A stretch of DNA of 64,000 nt, taken from assembly GCF_002803085.1 (NCBI RefSeq), contig NZ_NNBJ01000006.1:346694-410693 (forward strand). Reading direction: 5' to 3'. The stretch is from Streptomyces sp. CB01201. Lineage in GTDB: Bacteria > Actinomycetota > Actinomycetes > Streptomycetales > Streptomycetaceae. Below the pieces are notes generated by a model. The model made no database searches. It was not told where the DNA came from and was given only the letters and a program-made list of their open reading frames with translations. Numbering within the stretch: position 1 is the stretch's first letter; the number at the start of each line of letters is the position of its first letter. Shown piece after piece: positions 34,895 to 42,668 of this stretch. The translations under genes were made by a program, and so were the position numbers.

Positions 34895-35272
34895 ATGACC
34901 GCCACAGCGGCCGCGGCCGAGCGGCTGATCCGCATCGGCGAGGTGGCACGGGGGGCCGGCGTCTCGGTACGCGCCGTGCGCTACTACGAGCAGCAGGGGC
35001 TGCTCATCGCGGAGCGCAGCCCGTCCGGTCAGCGCCTCTACCGGCAGGACGCCATCGCCCTGATCCGCTTCTTCCAGCAGATGTTCGCCGCCGGCCTGAC
35101 CAGCCGGAGGATCACGGAACTCCTTCCCTGCTGGGACTCCGGGCACACCGACGCCGAGCAACGAGCCATGCTGCGCGCCGAGCGCGACCGGATCCAGGCC
35201 AAGGTCGACGACCTACAGGCTGCCCTGGACCGCCTCGACGAAGTCATCGCGGTCACGGACACCCACCCGTAG
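34895..35272 (+). CDS. MerR family transcriptional regulator
   Basis: 125 residues from ATG with gggagga upstream. The MerR helix-turn-helix and wing are at residues 11-75 (IRIGEVARGAGVSVRAVRYY, EQQGLLIAERSPSGQRLYRQ), followed by a coiled-coil dimerisation helix (LRAERDRIQAKVDDLQAALD). There is no Cys metal-binding pair, so it is probably a redox- or ligand-responsive regulator of the divergent SDR gene. Confidence 0.88.
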   Translation: MTATAAAAERLIRIGEVARGAGVSVRAVRYYEQQGLLIAERSPSGQRLYRQDAIALIRFFQQMFAAGLTSRRITELLPCWDSGHTDAEQRAMLRAERDRIQAKVDDLQAALDRLDEVIAVTDTHP

Positions 35273-35301
35273 GCGCGCGCCGGTTGGGGCGTACGGGACG
35301 C

Positions 35302-36285
35302 TCACATCTCGGCGCGCCCGCCAGGCAGGAGCCGGCTGTCGCGGCTGTCGCGGCTGACGTGACGGTCGTGGCTGCCGTGGTGGCCGGAGCTGGACGTACG
35401 GGGGCTTCCGTGGAAGACCTGGCTGGTGTGCCAGGAGCGGTGGGCGGCGGCGATGGGGCGGACGCCCGGCTGGGGGCCGATGAGCGGACGGCCGGCGAGC
35501 GCGATGACGTGCTCGCGGGCGGCGGCGCTACGCCCGACGAAGCTCTGCGAGACCAGGATGCGGTGGGCCTCGCCATGGCCTTCGCCGAGACCGAGTACGC
35601 CCTTGTCGAACAGCTTGTGGTGCAGCGAGCACAGGCACAGGCCGTTCTCGACCTCGTCCGGTCCGTCGAACGCCCACCAGCGCACATGGGCGGCCTCAAG
35701 TCCGACCGGCACCGCGCCGATCCTGCCGTCGTACCCGCAGAAGGCGCACTGGTACTCGTACGCCGTCAGGACCATCTCCCGCATCCGGCGGTCCCGCGGC
35801 CTGCGCGCGGCCGTGAGCGGTCCGGTCTCGGCCTCCTCCAGCTCCAGGCCGACGGCATCGCACAGCTCCGCGTGGAGGGAAGGCGGGAAGTTCAGATCGA
35901 GCAGTACCCGCGCCATCCGGCCGAGCAGGGACGGCTCCCGCCGCAAGGCATTCCGCAGCTCCGGCGTCAGCCGGCCGGCCGCGCCGGTCGCGCGCAGTTT
36001 CCCGACCCCGGTCCCCGGGCTGCCGGGGCCGCGCTCGGTACGCACCTCCCACACGCCGTCACTCACCAGGTGATGGAAGGGATAGGCGGGCGTCGTCCGG
36101 TTACCGGGACCGTACTCGGCGAGCAGCCCCCGCAGGTCCTCCTCCACGGCGCTGTACCGCAGCTCGTCATCGGCGTCCCGCTGGAAGCGGCTGAGCGCGT
36201 ACAGGAACAGCAACGGCTTGTGCGGAGCCCGCGTCCCGCTCCTCGTCCACTGCCTCAACTGCGCGGCGCGCTCGACCCAGTCCAT
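35302..36285 (-). CDS. SBD-HNH endonuclease (phosphorothioate-DNA-dependent restriction type)
   Basis: 327 residues from ATG (MDWVERAAQLRQWTRSG). Residues 1-160 resemble the sulfur-binding domain of ScoMcrA-like enzymes (APHKPLLFLYALSRFQR, YPFHHLVSDGVWEV). Residues 170-235 are an HNH nuclease: zinc Cys pair CAFC (180-183), catalytic AAH (198-200), N214, and HH at 222-223 followed by KLFDKG. Family members cut DNA carrying a phosphorothioate or other backbone mark. No dnd modification genes are in the window. It lies on the chromosomal side, 100 bp outside the left attachment site. Confidence 0.8.
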   Translation of the reverse strand: MDWVERAAQLRQWTRSGTRAPHKPLLFLYALSRFQRDADDELRYSAVEEDLRGLLAEYGPGNRTTPAYPFHHLVSDGVWEVRTERGPGSPGTGVGKLRATGAAGRLTPELRNALRREPSLLGRMARVLLDLNFPPSLHAELCDAVGLELEEAETGPLTAARRPRDRRMREMVLTAYEYQCAFCGYDGRIGAVPVGLEAAHVRWWAFDGPDEVENGLCLCSLHHKLFDKGVLGLGEGHGEAHRILVSQSFVGRSAAAREHVIALAGRPLIGPQPGVRPIAAAHRSWHTSQVFHGSPRTSSSGHHGSHDRHVSRDSRDSRLLPGGRAEM

Positions 36286-36330
36286 GGTCCGCGATCGTAG
36301 TGGCGCCCGTCGCGGGACCCGAGGAACGAC

Positions 36331-36362
36331 GAAGGGCCCCGCAGCGAACTGCGGGGCCCTTC
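36331..36362. terminator. Terminator next to the left attachment site
   Basis: A perfect 14-bp stem (gaagggccccgcag/ctgcggggcccttc) with a 4-nt loop. It is homologous but not identical to the hairpin at 62121-62156 beside the intact tRNA; this copy is probably the original terminator of tRNA-Ser(GGA) left behind after integration. Confidence 0.75.
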
Positions 36363-36385
36363 GACGTATTGCCCGGTGAGAGCAA

Positions 36386-36441
36386 TGGCGGAGGATACGA
36401 GATTCGAACTCGTGAGGGGTTGCCCCCAACACGCTTTCCAA
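36386..36441. repeat. Left attachment site (orphan tRNA-Ser 3' half)
   Basis: 56 bp identical to 62177-62232, from tggcggaggatacgagattc (the encoded CCA end) to gctttccaa in the anticodon loop; the following base differs between copies. No 5' half of a tRNA is present here, so this copy is not a functional gene. Confidence 0.92.
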
Positions 36442-36990
36442 CTGTTCGTCTGGCTGTCCGGCGGGGTTCGTTAGCGTCCTGAACTGCGGCTGAGCCTGCC
36501 CGTCAGGGCGCGATGAACGGGCCTGAACGGGCGTGAATGCAACCCGAACTGCAACCCCGGCGGTCAGATGGCAGCCGCCCATCGCTTGATCACGGCGGGT
36601 GCGCTGTGAGGAGCCGGCCAGATGTGGAGGTGTAACCGCTCAACGGCCTCGGACGCGTCGAATCCTTCCTGGCCCGGCTGGCGAACGTTGGCCAGATTTG
36701 CCCCCGGGGCACGGATCCGCACGAAGCCCTCCTCCTCCGCTTCAGGCACGCTTTCCAACTGTGTGGCGTTCCCTGGACCAACGAACAGGGCCATTCACCT
36801 GCGTTTATGGGCGGCTGTTCGTGGGAGCGGTCGCGTTCTTCGGCCTTGTCTGAACCGCCGTGAACCGCGCTCAACGAGACAGGAACTGAGACGGCCTGAC
36901 ACACGGCCAGCCCCCCTTCACCTTCTGAGGGCGATTGCTGAGGTTGCGGTGCCTGGCTGCTGTGCCACAGGATCCAGAAGGGGGGTGACC
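36442..36990. other. Left-end noncoding region of the element
   Basis: 549 bp without a supported gene. It holds the arm-type repeat at 36538-36557, runs of gaacgggc (36515-36536), and a second 16-bp copy of the core joint, cacgctttccaactgt, at 36747-36762 that matches 36430-36445. Confidence 0.6.
36538..36557. repeat. Arm-type repeat, left end
   Basis: tgcaacccgaactgcaaccc, matching 62095-62114 at 19 of 20 bases and containing the direct repeat tgcaaccc twice. The position 97 bp inside the core site fits an integrase arm-binding site. Confidence 0.65.
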
Positions 36991-37350
36991 ATGGAACGGC
37001 ATGAGCTGGGATCGCTGTTGGCCGGTGATGACGAGGCGTGGGTGTTAGCTCTTGCCACCCTCCGCAGCGGCGCCATCTACTGGGTGGGCGACCGAGCACA
37101 ACCCGCAGGCCAGCATGCCGGAGTCTTCAAGGGCCGACTTCAGCGCATGCGGAAACATGGACTCGAACCTCTTGGGCTGGAACGAGCAGTTCAGCTCGTC
37201 CGCGAACATGGCCAGCCCGTGCGCACAGGGCTGATCGACGCTGACGATCGGACATGGACCACGCTGCTCTTCCTCACCGAGGACGGCAGCGCACCAGTGG
37301 CCTGCGCCGGCTGGCCGCTGCCGCTGGTTGCCATGAAGCCACCGCTTTAG
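36991..37350 (+). CDS. Hypothetical protein of the element, 119 residues
   Basis: Starts at ATG (MERHELGSLLAGDDEAWVLA) after gaagggggg. The body reads ATLRSGAIYWVGDRAQPAGQ and LGLERAVQLVREHGQPVRTG, with a C-terminal LIDADDRTWTTLLFLTEDGS; it looks globular and soluble. The TAG stop lies inside the 20-bp direct repeat at 37342-37361, so its 3' end may have been created by recombination. No family recognised. Confidence 0.6.
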   Translation: MERHELGSLLAGDDEAWVLALATLRSGAIYWVGDRAQPAGQHAGVFKGRLQRMRKHGLEPLGLERAVQLVREHGQPVRTGLIDADDRTWTTLLFLTEDGSAPVACAGWPLPLVAMKPPL

Positions 37351-37361
37351 GAGTTCGATCG
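37342..37361. repeat. Left copy of a nested 20-bp attachment-like repeat
   Basis: ccgctttaggagttcgatcg, identical to 40927-40946. The right copy continues into a tRNA-Arg 3' half; this copy does not. Both are followed about 75-80 bp later by related gccgttgatgt...ggatgtcag sequences. Confidence 0.75.
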
Positions 37362-37500
37362 CTGCGTGGCACTGCCGGGTAGCCGCCTGGTCACGCTGGC
37401 CGTGCCAGACCGCCTAGGAGCGCTGGCGTCCAGCGCCGTTGATGTCACTCATGGATGTCAGAACGGTGCAACGGCGTGTGCTCGCTGGCACGATAGTCCT

Positions 37501-37815
37501 GTGGTTGACCTGGAGCGCATCAACGCGGAGACCGTGGCGTACTTCCGAGCACTCGATGAGAACGCCACCCTGCGACACCATTTCCACCACGCTGACGAGG
37601 AAGGCGGCCTCTGGTACATCGAGGCCGTACCCGACCGCGGCGAGCTGATCGTCATCAAGCAAGCCGAGCTGACGTCGGCCGGCCAGCTTCACCGCTACAG
37701 CTGGGAGCACCTCGAGGACGAGCACGGCTTCCTGACAGACCAAGCGATCGACCCTGAAGATGATCCGCTGGAGGCCATCTCGCCCGGAGACTTCCAGCGG
37801 GTGTGGAGCCGGTGA
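37501..37815 (+). CDS. Hypothetical protein, 104 residues
   Basis: The likely start is GTG (VVDLERINAETVAYFRALDE); an in-frame ATG 135 bp earlier would include the attachment-arm-like sequences near 37434-37460 and is less likely. There is no Shine-Dalgarno sequence, so the mRNA may be leaderless. Acidic, with WYIEAVPDRGELIVIKQAEL and HRYSWEHLEDEHGFLTDQ; no family recognised. Confidence 0.5.
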   Translation: MVDLERINAETVAYFRALDENATLRHHFHHADEEGGLWYIEAVPDRGELIVIKQAELTSAGQLHRYSWEHLEDEHGFLTDQAIDPEDDPLEAISPGDFQRVWSR

Positions 37816-38330
37816 GGGTGCTGGACAACCTCTTTAGGAGAGCGGGAGAGTGGGGCCACGCCTGACCTGCACAGATGCTGCGGGAGCTGATCGACACCCC
37901 AGAGCCCGACACCGCCCCTCGTTCGCCGTGGTTCCCCGCGCGATCTGGCACGGATGTGGCACGGTCTTCGATGCCGTCTGTCAGTGCCTCGGGACAGCGT
38001 CCACCTGCGCGCGGTCGGCTTCCGAGGTGTCCAGCTCTGTAGTGCAGCTGCATCCCTGGCTCTGTCCGGGGGCGGCCCGGTGCAAGCCCGGGACCCAACC
38101 GACGGCCAGGCTGCGCCGATGGCCAAGAGTGCCCTGCCAGCGCCGGCCGCGCGCGAACCTTCCTAGCCTATTCGCACGAGGTAACGACTTTGGAAGGCGC
38201 GTGCTGCACAAACGTTGGGCCAGTCCAGAGCCCTTCCAGAGTACTAAGGAGGCGGCCCCGGCCACGAATAGCCCTCGCATCGCCACCGACAAAGGAGATC
38301 TAAAGTCCGGAGGGGCCCACGCTGGAAAAG
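37816..38330. other. 515-bp interval without a supported gene
   Basis: Between the 104-residue hypothetical and the convergent HEPN-motif gene. Frames present are Arg/Cys/Pro rich with no start signals. A short ctttaggag at 37832 recalls the nested attachment core but is too short to mean much. Confidence 0.4.
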
Positions 38331-39647
38331 CTACAGAGCCCTTCCCTGCGCAATTACGATTTGCTCTGCAGCAAATCGCATCAGAGGTATCTCGCGTGCC
38401 AGTTCATCATCGTGCGCGAATGGGGCGTATTTCGGCAGTTCCCCTTCCTTGGCATGCACCAAAGCGTTGCGCACCTTGTAGATTCTCTTTGCGATAGCGT
38501 TACGCGCTACTTCTTCGTCGGCCCCGCGAATCGCAGCCTTACTCGCCCCGGCGAATGGCGCGTCACTTTGAGCGTAATAGTCGACCAGGCTGGCATCGTA
38601 CGCATCGAGATCAGTCGCAAGTCGATCTAGGTTTACGAATCTGTCAAGGACAAGTTTGAGCGAGCGCTGCTCATTCACTCCACCTTCATCCTTTACCTGA
38701 CGCTGCGCCTTGTTGACGATTCGAATAATCGACTGAATGTCTTTGTCGCGGCGAGTTGAGAAGGATGGGTCCGTAATGCTGGATCGAACCTGCTTCACCA
38801 AGTCTTCATTAAATACCTCTACGAAGTAATGCTCGGCGATGTGATAGTAGGCCAAGTATTCCAATAGAGGGATTTCGGCGGCGACCCCCATCAGGTAGTG
38901 GTGAACCAGGTCGGTCTCGTAAGTCTTCCTGGGGGCTTCAAGGGCATCGAACTGCGTCCTTCTGACCCGTTGGATGGCTTGCGCTCGAAACACGGGATCG
39001 AGCCCGATTCGAGCCGCCATGTCGGTGTTGTAGGCGGCATGAAAAAGGAAGGAGTTGGCCAGTTTCTCGAAGTCTGACCGGACCTTGGTGGAGCTGATGC
39101 GCAACGTGGTGACACGCAGCGATTCCCCGACGGCGTCGAATAGTGATTCGGCATCCAGCGGTCGGCGGTTGCTTCTGGTGATGCCGAGATTTGCACGTTC
39201 GCTGCCAAGGGATCTGATGCGATTGAGAAGCATTCGATGGCGAGGCGCCCGGAGGAGCAGAGGATTCTTTGCGAATAGACAGAGAAGGTAAGCAGAGAAC
39301 TCGCGCGAAGGCTTTCCGACCTTGAAGGTGACGGGGTTATCTCCCTGACCGATGAACTCCTTTTCGTCGAAGTATCGATCAAATGCCCCTATGGGGTCGA
39401 GTGAAACGAGTGAGAATTCGGCTTCAGTGCCCCATTGAAAATAGCTTTCACTCTTGAGTTTGGCCGAATTCAGGCGGTCGGAGATCTCGGAGATCTCGGG
39501 TCCGGTGACTCCTGTAATTGTTTTCTCGTCATCTACCCGGATGGGATCCCGGAGGGTGAAATTACCGTTTCCCTCTTCGTTTATTCGGAATACTCTGCGA
39601 AGTCCGGCCGTGATGAGTTCTTCGCTTACCTCAGGGACTTCACTCAT
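38331..39647 (-). CDS. HEPN-motif protein, candidate RNase-type defence effector
   Basis: 438 residues from ATG (MSEVPEVSEELITAGLRRVF) with ggag upstream. Base composition is clearly lower in GC than the neighbours. The middle is alpha-helical (HYLMGVAAEIPLLEYLAYYH, IAEHYFVEVFNEDLVKQVRS). Near the C-terminus RIYKVRNALVHAKEGE (RNALVH at 393-398) is the Rx4H motif of HEPN ribonucleases, which are common in abortive-infection and toxin systems. There is no recognisable antitoxin gene beside it; a 150-nt hairpin lies 129 bp upstream of its start on the other strand. Function as an RNase is an inference from one motif. Confidence 0.65.
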   Translation of the reverse strand: MSEVPEVSEELITAGLRRVFRINEEGNGNFTLRDPIRVDDEKTITGVTGPEISEISDRLNSAKLKSESYFQWGTEAEFSLVSLDPIGAFDRYFDEKEFIGQGDNPVTFKVGKPSREFSAYLLCLFAKNPLLLRAPRHRMLLNRIRSLGSERANLGITRSNRRPLDAESLFDAVGESLRVTTLRISSTKVRSDFEKLANSFLFHAAYNTDMAARIGLDPVFRAQAIQRVRRTQFDALEAPRKTYETDLVHHYLMGVAAEIPLLEYLAYYHIAEHYFVEVFNEDLVKQVRSSITDPSFSTRRDKDIQSIIRIVNKAQRQVKDEGGVNEQRSLKLVLDRFVNLDRLATDLDAYDASLVDYYAQSDAPFAGASKAAIRGADEEVARNAIAKRIYKVRNALVHAKEGELPKYAPFAHDDELAREIPLMRFAAEQIVIAQGRAL

Positions 39648-39775
39648 TCTTGCTGCTCCAGGTCTAACAAGGGGTGCCATCAACGCTCTGGTCGTACTGA
39701 GAAAGGTAGCTACTTGATGCCTCTCCCGGAGAGGTTTCGCAGCTTCGGGTCCAGCTCTTCGTGACACCTGCCCCT

Positions 39776-39925
39776 GCTCCCATCCCGTCTGCCGTCGACC
39801 CACACAACGTGGAGCAGGCGCGGTGCCGGGCGTCCAGGTGGAGCGCGCCACTGTACGAACGACCTGGACGCCCGGTGCCGTGTCTGCTCGGCTCTGCCTG
39901 GGTCGATGGCAGACGGGATGGGAGC
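39776..39925 (+). ncRNA. 150-nt long hairpin, candidate structured RNA
   Basis: Left arm 39776-39801 (gctcccatcccgtctgccgt...) and 39812-39839 (gagcaggcgcggtgccgggc...) pair with 39862-39889 and 39900-39925. A 10/10-nt internal loop separates the two stems (26 and 28 bp) and the apical loop is 22 nt. Every arm difference is a G-U pair when read on the plus strand and would be A-C on the minus strand, which points to a plus-strand RNA. No promoter or terminator was identified, and an inverted-repeat insertion remnant is the alternative. Confidence 0.5.
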
Positions 39926-40192
39926 CCCCACCGACACACCCCACCGGCCGGCACCCGCGTGCGAGCCCCCGCCATCCCGGAGCCTGAGCGCCCCCGCCGG
40001 AGGCATCATCTTGAGGTCGTACCCGCGTACCGCCTCGGCCGCATTGCGGGTTCGTCGCCCATCAACCCGAGCTGTCAGGCGTGCGGCCGGCGGCCGGGCT
40101 GGAGCGGAGCGTAGACAGGAGCGCAGGCCCGGGCGACGGGCCGCGCGCGCCGCGCCGTGCGTGGCGGGTGCCTTGATGAAGTAGGGAAAGTT

Positions 40193-40603
40193 CTACCGCG
40201 CTGCGATCAGGCTCTTGCCGTCATGGTTCCGTACGTGAGGCCCGTTCCCGTCCAAGGCGTCCAGGAGTCGGATCGCGAAGACCTCGGCCATGCGTTCGCT
40301 GACCTCTTCGGACGTGAGCCAGTCGACCGCGGTTGATTCGCTGGACGTACGTTCCGTGCCGCCTGAGGGCTTGCAGCGGAAGACCAGGGCGACGATGCCA
40401 CGGGTGGTGTTGTTGTAGACCCCGGTGAGCTGGTTCACCTCGACGTGGATGCCGGTCTCCTCGAAGACCTCGCGGGCGACGCTGGCCTCGGGGGTCTCGT
40501 CGAGTTCAAGTACGCCGCCGGGGAGTTCCCAAGTGCCCTTGTCCGCGCGGCGGATCGCAAGGAGTCGGCCGTCCTCGCCGGTGACCACTCCGGCCACGGA
40601 CAC
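40193..40603 (-). CDS. NUDIX hydrolase (cargo, left)
   Basis: 136 residues from GTG (VSVAGVVTGEDGRLLAIRRA). The Nudix box is complete: GGVLELDETPEASVAREVFE followed by ETGI. The family hydrolyses nucleoside diphosphates linked to another moiety. Its start lies only 25 bp from the integrase remnant on the opposite strand, and relatives usually have a few more N-terminal residues, so the 5' end may have been trimmed by the rearrangement that left that remnant. Confidence 0.8.
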   Translation of the reverse strand: MSVAGVVTGEDGRLLAIRRADKGTWELPGGVLELDETPEASVAREVFEETGIHVEVNQLTGVYNNTTRGIVALVFRCKPSGGTERTSSESTAVDWLTSEEVSERMAEVFAIRLLDALDGNGPHVRNHDGKSLIAAR

Positions 40604-40627
40604 AGAGTGGAGCGATCCGGCTGCACG

Positions 40628-40825
40628 ATGCTCGGCACGTCTCGGCACGGCACGGCCACCATGCTCACGGCGGCTGAAGTGGCGCCCCGCGTGGTGATGG
40701 AGATTCTCGGGCACTCGCAGATCAGCATCACCATGGACGTGTACACGCACATCGTGCAGGACACCCAGCGCGAGGCCATGAGCCACATGGATCGGCTGCT
40801 CAGGAAGCGCCCTGGTCGTGAGTGA
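40628..40825 (+). pseudogene. Tyrosine integrase C-terminal remnant
   Basis: 65 residues matching the end of Streptomyces phage-type integrases: HGTATMLTAAEVAPRVVMEI, then LGHSQISITMDVYTHIVQDT with the catalytic Tyr. The N-terminal 85% of the enzyme, including the catalytic Arg, is gone. A perfect terminator hairpin and a tRNA-Arg 3' half follow, the usual int-attP order, so this is the scar of an older element. Confidence 0.82.
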
Positions 40826-40856
40826 CCGTGCTCGCTGATGTCAGAAGTGGATGTCA

Positions 40857-40888
40857 AAGGCCACCTAGGAACGTTCCTAGGTGGCCTT
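40857..40888 (+). terminator. Perfect 32-bp palindrome after the integrase remnant
   Basis: aaggccacctaggaac is followed directly by its reverse complement. It is placed as a terminator for the former integrase gene. gatgtcagaagtggatgtca (40837-40856) precedes it. Confidence 0.7.
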
Positions 40889-40893
40889 GTCCC

Positions 40894-40946
40894 TGGTGCC
40901 CCCGGCAGGATTCGAACCTGCGACACCCGCTTTAGGAGTTCGATCG
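40894..40946 (-). other. tRNA-Arg(CCU) 3'-half fragment / old attachment site
   Basis: Read on the minus strand it gives the anticodon loop (cctaa), a 3' anticodon stem, T arm gcaggttcgaatcctgc, acceptor cgggggc and an encoded CCA. The 5' half that should pair with it is absent. The last 20 bp (40927-40946) are repeated at 37342-37361. Confidence 0.8.
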
Positions 40947-41144
40947 GACGGCAGCGCTCTCTTGCGCCCCCACGGCTGCCCGCACCGTGAGGAGCCGGGC
41001 CCGACCGCCGCAACCCACCGCCGTTGATGTGGGTTCTGGATGTCAGGCCGACTTCGATGCAGCCTTGGCGGCGATCATCGCGCAGAGCTGGCCGCGGCCT
41101 CCAGGGCGAACGAGGCTGATTCGATCGGCGATGCCATCTCTGAC

Positions 41145-42020
41145 CTACAAGATATCCCGTTTTCCTGAGAGCTGGACGATTTCACTTTCAGCATCCATGT
41201 CGCTGTTTGCGATTCCGTGCTTAGCAAGGGCTTCGCGCCACTCTTCTTCTGGGCCCATCATGGAATAGCTGGCACCCACAACGGTCCAACCCAGCCGCTT
41301 TGGTGGTTTAATTTGACGCCGCTCCCAAAGGTGGGCAACATAATCGGAAGCCTCATCGCTGAGAATATCGAGACCCGTCATGATCATTGAATATGGATCG
41401 AGCTCAAGGAAAGAGTCGAAATTCTCTTTCGGGGAGTAGTGGACTGGGCAGAAGAAGCCGCTCTCGCATCGGTATTCATCGCGATGTCGATCGTAATCTT
41501 CCATGCATCGTTCGCGTTCGTCGCCGATACATCCCAGGTCATATATATTCTCGTGTGCCGCAATCTTGCGAAAGTCCGGCTGGAGCACCCATCTGATCAG
41601 ACACAGATCTGAGTACTGCACGAATTTCACAGCCACGAGGTCACGCCTAATCCACCGACGCATTCGCTCTTCGAGCCCCGGTAGGGCGTCAAATTCGACC
41701 GCTTCGCGCGCTTCATTCACGGGATAGCGGGCACAGCTTTCCTGTACGTGGCGAATGGCTTCGCGGATTGAGATTCTAAAGAATTCTCTCTTTGGGTTGA
41801 CGCGATGAGATTGCAGCAAGGAGTGAATTCGTTTCTCGGCACCCTTGGCATCGCTAACTACCTGATCATAGATCACCTCATATTCTTCCGGCACGCCCGT
41901 AGCGCGTGAAATTTCCCTGGCGCGTTCGACTGGCCCCCTTCCAGTGCGACCAATCTTCAGAACTCCAGGCATCAAGGAATTGGCGAGGATGTAAATCACG
42001 CCGCGGGTGCTCTCGCTCAA
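41145..42020 (-). CDS. GIY-YIG (T5orf172-type) nuclease domain protein
   Basis: 291 residues with a TTG start directly after aggagat. Residues 8-90 match the T5orf172 branch of GIY-YIG nucleases: GVIYILANSLMPGVLKIGRT, RAREISRATGVPEEYEVIYD and GAEKRIHSLLQSHRVNPKRE. The C-terminal 200 residues have no recognised domain (WVLQPDFRKIAAHENIYDLG, CIGDERERCMEDYDRHRDEY). GC content is noticeably lower than in the flanking genes. It may act in defence or in element competition (inference). Confidence 0.75.
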   Translation of the reverse strand: MSESTRGVIYILANSLMPGVLKIGRTGRGPVERAREISRATGVPEEYEVIYDQVVSDAKGAEKRIHSLLQSHRVNPKREFFRISIREAIRHVQESCARYPVNEAREAVEFDALPGLEERMRRWIRRDLVAVKFVQYSDLCLIRWVLQPDFRKIAAHENIYDLGCIGDERERCMEDYDRHRDEYRCESGFFCPVHYSPKENFDSFLELDPYSMIMTGLDILSDEASDYVAHLWERRQIKPPKRLGWTVVGASYSMMGPEEEWREALAKHGIANSDMDAESEIVQLSGKRDIL

Positions 42021-42098
42021 ACTATCTCCTGGGAATCAAAAGCTTTCGAAATGGTCGGCGACCTTGTCCAACTTCTTTGCGAGGTGGGCCATGGGTCG

Positions 42099-42668
42099 CT
42101 ACTGCTCGTAGGTCCAGGCACGACCGGTCTGGCGGTACTGCTCGACGGGGATGGGTTCGGTTCCGGTCCGCATCCGGGCGGTGTAGAGCAGGCCGTCCAG
42201 GTGGTCGACCTCGTGGTGGACGAGGCGGGCGATGCCGCGCTGGTAGGTGGTGGTCACCGTTTGACCGTCCAGCGTGGTGGTCTCCACGGTGATCCGTAGC
42301 GGCCGGGGGACCAATCCGCGGACGTCGAAGAAGGACAGGCAGCCCTCGAACTGCTCATCCGTCTCGTCCGAGCATTCGGTGATGCGGGGGTTGAGCAGAA
42401 CGACCGGGGGTGCGGCGGGGTCGGCGGGCCGGACGACGGCAGCGGCCCGGGCGATGCCGATCTGTGGTGCGGCGATGCCCATGCCCTTGGCGAAGGGGTG
42501 GACCTGTCCGATGCGCTCCATCGAGGTGAACAGCTTCTCGACGACCTGCTCGGCGGCCTCACGCTCGGTCGGCAGGTCGAAGAGGCGGGCGGGCTCGGCG
42601 AGGACGGGGGCGCCGTGCTGCACGACTCCGAGATCACGCATCTGCTCGCTGGGCCGCACCTCGATCAC
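42099..42668 (-). CDS. Peptide deformylase-like protein
   Basis: 189 residues, the usual length for the family. All three deformylase motifs are intact: GMGIAAPQ (62-69), EGCLS (108-112) and HEVDH (152-156), so an Fe2+/Zn2+ centre on Cys110, His152 and His156 is expected. It should remove formyl groups from N-formylmethionine or a similar substrate. The GTG start overlaps the stop of the XRE regulator by four bases. Because the host must have its own def, this copy on a mobile element is either a resistance version or a tailoring enzyme of the neighbouring cluster. Confidence 0.88.
   Translation of the reverse strand: MIEVRPSEQMRDLGVVQHGAPVLAEPARLFDLPTEREAAEQVVEKLFTSMERIGQVHPFAKGMGIAAPQIGIARAAAVVRPADPAAPPVVLLNPRITECSDETDEQFEGCLSFFDVRGLVPRPLRITVETTTLDGQTVTTTYQRGIARLVHHEVDHLDGLLYTARMRTGTEPIPVEQYRQTGRAWTYEQ

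Noticed and set aside
36386..36441. Second functional tRNA-Ser(GGA)
   Set aside because: Only the 3' half is present; the bases where the 5' half should be do not pair with it.
37850..38497. 215-residue plus-strand frame before the HEPN gene
   Set aside because: It runs into the HEPN gene on the other strand, has no start signal and is Cys/Arg/Pro-rich without a domain.
39906..40184. 92-residue frame covering the right arm of the long hairpin
   Set aside because: Composition is not protein-like, and the hairpin symmetry explains the sequence better.
40894..40980. Functional tRNA-Arg(CCU)
   Set aside because: The upstream sequence does not form the acceptor, D or 5' anticodon stem; only the 3' half is intact.
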